DNA of 64,000 nucleotides, taken from contig NC_060022.1 of NCBI RefSeq assembly GCF_021134715.1, positions 191,001 to 255,000 of the forward strand, written 5' to 3'. The translations under genes were made by a program, and so were the position numbers. The notes below the pieces were generated by a model. That model ran no database searches. It saw nothing but the letters and a program-made list of their open reading frames with translations, and was not told where the DNA came from. Source of the DNA: Daphnia pulex. Lineage: Eukaryota; Arthropoda; Branchiopoda; Diplostraca; Daphniidae. Position 1 is the first letter of the stretch. Every line of letters starts with the position of its first letter. Shown in pieces: positions 57,201 through 64,000 of this stretch.

Positions 57201-60200
57201 GTTGCTGGTGAGGGTCTGCGTCCTCCTCCGATCCTTCGATTACCTCCACGAGCGGCAGTGACAGTGGAAGAAGGTGCAGCTGTTGAAGTTGTTGCTGGCG
57301 ACGTCTCGGGCACAGTTGTCGTTGTTGAAGGTTCAACTGTGGTAGAACTGTTCATTTTTAACATTAAAAAGGGAGAATGTTAATCGTCTTGTTTAACTAT
57401 AATTCATTAAATATCAATGCAATTTTACCTTTTGGGTAGTTCAGTTGTGGTGGTTGGCTGTGCAGTTGTGACGTCCGCTACTTTCAATTCCACTTGGAAC
57501 GTAGTCGCAATGACGCTGTCCGTGCTGGTCGATTCGGATGAAACGTCGGAATCGACTGTCGTCGTGAAAAACGAGTCGAAAATCGATTCTGTGGTTGATC
57601 GAATAGCCGAGGGTCTGGTCCTTGGTGTTCCGGTTGTCGTTGGTCGAGTCTCAGTGACAGATTCGACTGTCGTCTGGGCAGCTTCGGTGGTTGTTGTTGT
57701 GGTAGTTGTCGGGTTGGTGACAGTGTTGAAAAGGTTCCTGTTGATGGGTCGAACTCGTTTGTTGACTATCGAATCGGCGTCAATGCTGATAATATCGTCA
57801 AGCGATTCACCGGAAGTGTCACTTTTGACCGACTCGGTTGTCGTAGTGGTGACAGCAGAGCTTTCCGTTGTTGTCGTCGAGATGGGCCTTCTTCGGTTGT
57901 TGGTAAACGACGGGGTGGTAACCGAGAGCTGATTGTCTACTTCTTCGACTGATTTCACTGTCGTTGTTGTTGTTGTTGGCTCAGTAGTGACCTGATTGTT
58001 GGGCCTAGTACGCCGGGAGTTGTTGATGACGGTCTCAGCTCTAATGGTAATGGGTTCACTGGTTGTTGTGATCGACTCCGTGGTAGTTGTCGACGCCGCT
58101 GTGGCGTCGGTGGCAGTGTTGAAAATGTTGCGATTGATGGGCCGAGTCCGACGCGAGGAAGAATTGGTGTTGGTTCCAGCGGCGTTGTTGGCGTTGGCAT
58201 TTTGGCTACCGAAAACGCTACCGATCGTGCGAATAATTTGCTCGGCTCGGTTGCCAGTCACTGGACGGACTCGGCTTCTGCTGTTGACTGGAGCTGTTTT
58301 GACAACCGGAGGAGTTGCAGTGGTGGTCGATCCTCCTCCGTTGATGGAAGCCGAAACGGCGGCCGCAAAGGCCTCAGCGGTGACACTCGGAGTCGATTTC
58401 GAAGAACTGGATAGCGGCGGCGGAGTCCTGGTGATGGTCACGGTCGTCTTCTCCGGAGTGACGATAGTGAAAGTGAATGGCTTGGTAAGATCGACGGTGG
58501 AATCGGTCACAACGACCGAGGCGGTGGCAGGGACTTGTGTTGAACTAACGACCAAAGTTTCGGTTGTCGATGGAACTTCCGTCGTCGTCTCGGAGGGTGT
58601 CACTTCCGACCGGATGCTCACAACTGGATCCGATGCCGATGTTGTTGTTGTAGTTGTCGGCGCCGCTGTTGTGGTGGAACGGACTCTGCCTGAACCAAAC
58701 AACCTGGATCCAGTCTCTTTGACACGTCCAGTGCCTCCCTCTCGGCTCGATTCGAAACTGTTGACGATGGTCGCCTCTGAAATGGTTTCCGGATCTTCCG
58801 GCCCATCAGTTTCGTCGTCATCATCACTATCCACAGTGGTCGGGGCTAAAGTTGTTGTTGTTGTTCCCGCCTCGGTTGTTACAGACTCGACAGTCGTCAA
58901 CGGCACGGTGGTGCCTTCCGTCGTCAAGGCAAAAGCGATGGGTGAGAATGAGCTACGAGCGAAAACGGACGGACTCATTGGAGTGCTGCTGCGAGGTGGG
59001 AACCGGGTGGTGGACGTCACAGGCTCGGTGACTACCGAGAAAGTGGTTGTTGGCACGGATTCGGCTGTCGTCGTCTCGGCAGCAGCTTCTTCCGCAACAC
59101 TCGGGGCATCTGTACGGATTTCCACAGTCGTTGGTGAAATTGTTGTTGTTGTTGTTGTTGTTGGTGTTGTCGTTCTGACTCGGTTACGAGGGAAAGTCGG
59201 GAACAAAGTGGATGGATTTTCAGTTGTAGTTGTTGTTGTTGTTGTGACGTCATCTGAGCCGAGGAACTTGGTAAATTCGCTGGAATCATCCTTGTCTTGT
59301 ACAACAACAACCGTGGGCTTGATGCTCTCGGTCTCGACGGCCTTCAATTCGTTGACTGCGGCCGTGTTGGATCCTCCGTCGTTGATTTTGCGTAGGAATT
59401 GCGGCTGGCGGATGACGGCCGTCTCTTCCAAGAGTCCGGCCTCCGTGATGTTGAGCTTAGCCTTGGGTTTAGTGCGAATGATAGTCTTGACTTGATCCTT
59501 GAAATTGCTCGGCTTCACTTGTGATCCGGGCGGATTGAAAAAGTTGCCCTTTCGCTTTTTGGTGTTGTCCGTTCTCTTGCCGAATTCCAGTTGGAATTGG
59601 CTGAGCTCCTCAAACGAGATGCCAATGTCGTTCTCCTCGTCCAGCACTTTCTTAATCTCAGCTCCATCGACCAAGGCCAGTCCCCAATTAGTGACGAGGA
59701 CGGGCGGGATGCTAATCAGCTGCTCATCTTCGCCGGACGACAACAACACCCTTTGGCTCTTTTGCGAAGAGCCGCCGCGGCCGCCGGTAGACAGCCGCCT
59801 GTTGGACGCCGTCGAAGCTTCTTCGACGCTGCCCTTCAGGGCCTCCGAGATGAGCAGCTCCTCCTCGTCGTAGTCGTCGTCGAGCGTCGGCAGGGCCCGT
59901 GCGCCCAGCGCCAACAAGGTGAACGCAATCACCACCTGGGCGAATCGAAAGTGGATGAGCTCACCATCACATCATCAAAAACGGCAGAGGACGCCAGAAA
60001 TGTTACACGTTCCGACGCCTGATTGAGAGAGTTCGCTTGCCCGCAAAACCGCCATCAAAATCTCATTATGTCGAACAAGTTCCCACGAGGGAGAAAAAGA
60101 AAGAGACTCAAAAGAGTTTGAAAACTGAGGGGGGAAAAACTCGCGGATAAAGCAATTATCAATAAATGTCGCTGGAGAGCTGTTGTTCTATAGTGCGCCA

Positions 60201-62390
60201 CTGCCACGCAAAAGATTTATATGTGGAAAGGAAAAAAGAAAAAAAAGTGAAAGCAGAAACCCTGGCTAAATAAAAAGCGACGCCATCAAACATCACCACC
60301 TGCAGAATCTTTTCTTCACGTTTTTTCCCAAACTTGGCGCATTTTCTAATGTTTCCCCTTTTTTTCCTTTTATAAAATGTTGAATATTTTTCAGTAGAAA
60401 AGGACCCGGCTGGATTTTGCGATTTGCATCTGTGAATAACAAAACCGGCTGTTTCTTTTTTGGGGGGTTTAGGCAGGGCCGTTTGGACTTGGTGACTTTA
60501 ATCGATGGTATAGAACTATATACGATCTGGCGCGCGCACGATTGATTGATTAGATTCTTCTTCGCCTGAAAGAACATCACCTTCCTAAATAAGAAAAAAA
60601 GAGGAATACCGTTGTGTGGTGTGTGTGTGCCTTTCACTTTTGTTTAAGGGCAACTGCGGGAATGATTGTGTACGTCTTATCGGCCCCGGAATTTTAAAAA
60701 CAAAAGTGATGGGAAATTTTATCGACCGGATTGCGGCCGAGTTAAATTAGAGGTGAAGAAGAACAAGACGGATCTATAACGCAATGATTAATAAACCCCA
60801 AACACACAAACACACAAAAAAACTCGAAAAATTCCCAAGTCCTTGGCCTAGTGAAACCGAAATGAAAACATTTCTCTTTCGCCTATAACCATATACGAAT
60901 CTCTGTTGGGTTCATTAAATTATTTTAACCGTTTCGCTCTTGAGCCGGCGGATGATGGAGGATTACCATCTCATTTCCACGCAGTTTCGCGCCATCATTA
61001 AAAGATAGAAAAGTTTGAAAGCGAAGGTGATGACGATGAGTTAAGTGTCAGATGAGCCCCGCCACAGGGAAAAGAATCTTTCCAAAATGTTTTAACTTTT
61101 TTTTGTTTTATGACATCGCCTATAACCGGCACTGATTTTTCTCAAAAAGAAGAAGAAGAAATCTCAGGGGGGGTGTGTGTGAAAAATCTAAAAAGGCACT
61201 CGCATCTTTTATCGCAACTTTTTTCGCTCAAAAAAACTATTCCCAACCGGTTCTCTGCCTCATACTGGGCGTGTGAGAGAGTCCCGAACTCTCTTTCTCT
61301 CTGATGCGGCGCTCTCTTGTCTACATCTTACCGTGTCTTATGTGATGGGACCCGCGCTTCTCGGCGGCTCGTCCTCAAAACTTTCTAAACACAGTTTTGA
61401 GGAGGAGGAGGAGAGAAACCCCATCCCGGGAGTGTGTGTGTGCACACGAGACTCTTCTTGGCACATTGCCCGAACTTCTTGTTTTTTTTTCCAAACGCGC
61501 GCAACTTTTTATTATATTCTACGCGCACAGTTTGGCAAGACAAACGCCAGGCGTCGAGTCTGACTGGCGGGGGGAGAGCGAGAGCCGCCGAAGTCAGCGG
61601 TAAAATAGCCTCAGGCTTTGTGTGTGTGGGAAGAACCTCTCGGATCGCTCTGCGTGTCACTTTCGTTCGTGAACATGTTTCTTCTTCTTCTTTTTTTTCG
61701 TCCCGTTATTTTGTTTTGAAGCTTCGTGAGTTCCATCGCCGGGATGATGACACCGACGACGGCGGCCGCTAAAATAAGAAGAGAGAGTCACGCCTGGCCT
61801 ACTCACCTCTCCCTTTTAGCTGCTGGCGAACAAGTTCGTTTTTCTTCTTTTTTCTTATATAACGCTCCGGGGTGGGTTAGACCGTGCATTTTGGGATATT
61901 TCAAACCTTTTCCAACCCCCTTTTTTTTGTTTGGGGTTCGTGATGTGCCTGTTCCCCCTTTCCACCGAGTCGCAAAAGTCACAACTAAAAGAGCTACCCC
62001 GTCATCATCGGTAAATAAGATGTGTGTTATTCCTTTCGGTTTTGTATAAGTCTATGATTTCGAGGAGAGAGAAAACACACACACAGCGCAGACGTCCAAA
62101 AGAAGAAGAACTCTCACTCTCTCTTTCGATCCAATCATTTTTTTCTGTTTTTATAATATCCTGACCCATCCCCAGTACCCCCCTCGTCCTTCCTCACGAC
62201 CATCTGAACGCTCTCTCTCTCTCTCCGCCATCAATCGATGTCTTAATTCTCTTCTGCCAAAAAATTCTCAATCATCGACAGTGATGGTGATCGAGAGATT
62301 TCCTACTCCCTCCCACACACGCACACATACAAAATTGAACGGAAAAATAAAAATTTCGGGACTTACCGTGAGGCGCAGTGTCGACTTCAT
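54280..62390 (-). CDS. large secreted Thr-rich mucin-like protein, 1844 aa
   Basis: Four minus-strand coding exons: 62390-62367 (MKSTLRLT), 59935-57429, 57347-54876 and 54811-54280. All junctions keep frame (phases 0, 2, 2) with GT-AG sites (GTAAGT, GTAAAA, GTATGC). The signal peptide is completed by VVIAFTLLALGARALP, then comes an acidic stretch (LDDDYDEEELL). A non-repetitive N-terminal part has WGLALVDGAEIKKVLDEEND and a Lys/Arg-rich segment. The rest is Thr/Ser tracts, likely O-glycosylated. Exon 2 has RRxRP(I)N and INRN(L/I)FNT repeats; exon 3 has about twelve units of a short hydrophobic stretch plus GRRP or ARRP (e.g. VASIISGRRPG, GLASLLARRP). No chitin-binding Cys domain is seen, so peritrophin is unsupported. 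An extracellular matrix or mucus role is inferred. Confidence 0.85.
59936..62366 (-). other. 2.4-kb intron 1 of the mucin-like gene
   Basis: By far the longest intron in the window. It contains CT/GA runs (e.g. 62213-62226) that resemble GAGA-factor sites. No internal gene was seen. Confidence 0.6.
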
Positions 62391-62627
62391 AATTGTCCTC
62401 CGAATCGGAATTGGCACCACCGGATCTTAAATAAAAACCTGCTCCCTCCTTCCCTCAATAGAAGAATCACTTGGGAGGGAATGTGAACCGCGTTGAAACC
62501 CAATACAGAAATGATGTACCAGGGAAAACTGTGGAGGGAATATAAGAGAGAGTTGTTGTTGTTTTAAGTGTACGACGACTGGAGGAGGACGACGATGCAA
62601 CACACTAGACAGACTCGGATGGAGTGA

Positions 62628-62660
62628 ACGTACGTCTTTGATGACCAACTGAGCTTTATA
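62628..62660 (-). promoter_or_regulatory. promoter of the mucin-like gene
   Basis: TATAAAG on the minus strand (62660-62654), with a TTCACT initiator-like site around 62628, giving a 5' UTR of about 240 nt. CT/GA runs at 62766-62785 and 62846-62865 lie just upstream. Confidence 0.5.
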
Positions 62661-64000
62661 CACAACCGGCGGGACGTATAGTGCGTCTATAAAAACCTAT
62701 ACACCTTGGGTGCTGCTGCTGCTGTAGCGACGTCATAAGACTTATGTCTCTATGCTAGAAAGGCAGAGCTAGAGAGAGAGGGGGGATAGACATACACTGT
62801 GCAGCACAGAATGCACATTGGTGCAGATCGTGTGGGCGGCTCTCTTCACTCTCTCTCTCTCTTTCTCCGGTGGATGGATAAGTCACTCCCACCAAACGAC
62901 TACTGCAGCACTATCAAGCAAAGTTTCTGCTGGTTCTCTTTTTCGCCTTGGTGCTGTTTTGTTTTGCAACATTCCCAGAAGAGATGGAATGACGGGGGGA
63001 GGGGGGATATATGTCATCCCATTATGTTCTTTTGTTTGATACACACACCCGGATTTTTTCCATCCATCCAACCAAGGGCTACACCGCTAATTACAGTCTT
63101 AGATCTTTTTGTTTTTTTTTGAAGTAGGATATACTACCTTCTTCTCATCATCATCGTTGTGGCTTCTGGGTATTTTTAGGTCCTCGCCGGTTATAACTAT
63201 CAAAGAAGAATTGCAGTCTGAGTAGAAAGAAATGCGACGACAAATCCGGAAGTGTGCTGCAAAGTACTGCGCTGTTGGTTTTTTGGCTGGCGCTTGCATC
63301 CGCTTTCTGTCTCTTTATTCCGAGAGAGAGGATAGGAAGACGAACAACTTCCCACACCGTCTGAATAAAACAAGAGATTGTTAGATTTGATGACGAAGAA
63401 AAAACCAAAAAAATTCCGAGAAAATTGAAACAAAACAAATAAATATTATGATTGTCTTCCGGCTCTGATGGAAATCAACTCAAAGTCAACATCTTTTTTT
63501 ATATAAACTAAACTAAAAAACGACTGGCTACCGGCTATACAAATAAAGAAGTAAAATAAATAATAATAATCATAATTCTCGGTCACTTTTCCCTGTTGGA
63601 TTTATTTTTATTTGACCGATTTCACTTATAGGCAACTTAGATATTTTCTCTCCCCGGAGCTTTTCATTTCCTTTCTTGCATGTCATTCAGGCAGAAAAAT
63701 ATAAAAGAATCTTTTTTGACATTTTCGGTTGAAAAAAAGGGAAAAAAGATTTCTCCTCTCGTAACGTGAAAGAAAAACACGTCCGGACTCGATTCGGATG
63801 ACACATTCTTCTCCGGCGAACAAACACAATGTCTAATATTTTGTTAGGTATGTATAATACTCTCCCAAGTATAGACGCACCCAGCAGCAGCAACCATATA
63901 GGCTACACTTTAGTGTCACTCACGTCACGTTGCAACGGAGCAGTCCGTCTCCAGCACTGCAATATTATGCAAAAAAAGAGCTGCTGGTGCCTGCGGACTG
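62661..64000. other. upstream flank of the mucin-like gene, nothing else recognised
   Basis: CT/GA-rich stretches and short frames without support. Confidence 0.4.

Noticed and set aside
57996-59495. 499-codon plus-strand frame rich in Val
   Set aside because: It is the antisense of Thr codons (ACN read as NGT/GTN) of the mucin-like gene. The same applies to the 54290-54949, 54975-55691 and 56382-57044 frames.
54280-62390. peritrophin (chitin-binding mucin) identity
   Set aside because: No six-Cys chitin-binding domain occurs in any of the four exons; Cys is almost absent.

Overview
The window looks like nuclear DNA of an arthropod, most likely a branchiopod crustacean such as Daphnia. The species is an inference. 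Support comes from short GT-AG introns (about 70-150 nt), TATA boxes paired with arthropod TCAGT initiators, small secreted-protein genes whose first coding exon holds only four codons, and a (TTAGG)n telomere-type tract. There is no operon structure and no CRISPR array. One tRNA-like relic is present.

Left third (0-27 kb): a 214-bp foldback MITE at 116-329 and a candidate non-coding first exon at 2.8-3.0 kb. Then come three tandem plus-strand paralogues (about 9.0-15.6, 18.3-21.1 and 24.4-26.6 kb) encoding secreted or type I membrane proteins of 1520, 829 and 422 aa. They share a TATA/TTTCAGTCT core promoter, a YTHGHG motif, a VVSNLAN/Ser-rich stretch, one transmembrane helix and a PGP...YG tail. 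Two of the three share a block upstream of the promoter, and two share the start of the first intron. I do not recognise the family.

Middle (27-43 kb): repeat-rich. It holds a secreted Ala/Pro-rich cuticle-like gene (28.2-28.9 kb), a fragment of an NVL/CDC48-type AAA ATPase (29.7-29.8 kb), and a 5.5-kb palindrome with 1.7-kb arms (29.98-35.53 kb) that each contain a smaller foldback. A possible four-exon microprotein gene under a cluster of four ETS boxes lies at 35.8-36.6 kb, and a degenerate multi-exon gene at 39.3-40.3 kb. A 970-bp foldback element at 41.29-42.26 kb encloses about 150 bp of TTAGG repeat.

Right third (43-64 kb): three minus-strand members of a small secreted family built from a Cys-x5-Cys module (43.2-44.1 kb, frameshifted; 44.8-45.6 kb; 48.2-48.7 kb). 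Then a large minus-strand mucin-like gene (54.0-62.6 kb, four coding exons, 1844 aa) with Thr tracts and about a dozen copies of a hydrophobic-GRRP unit.

Four copies of a 1.2-1.4 kb dispersed repeat (5.7, 21.3, 46.9 and 50.7 kb) look like copied gene starts. Each carries an exact TATCGATA box, a first exon with a splice donor, and an intron. The second exon encodes a Cys/His-rich peptide and is intact in only one copy.

Exon coordinates come from manual reading of splice sites and reading phase. Nothing here has been checked by alignment or transcript data.
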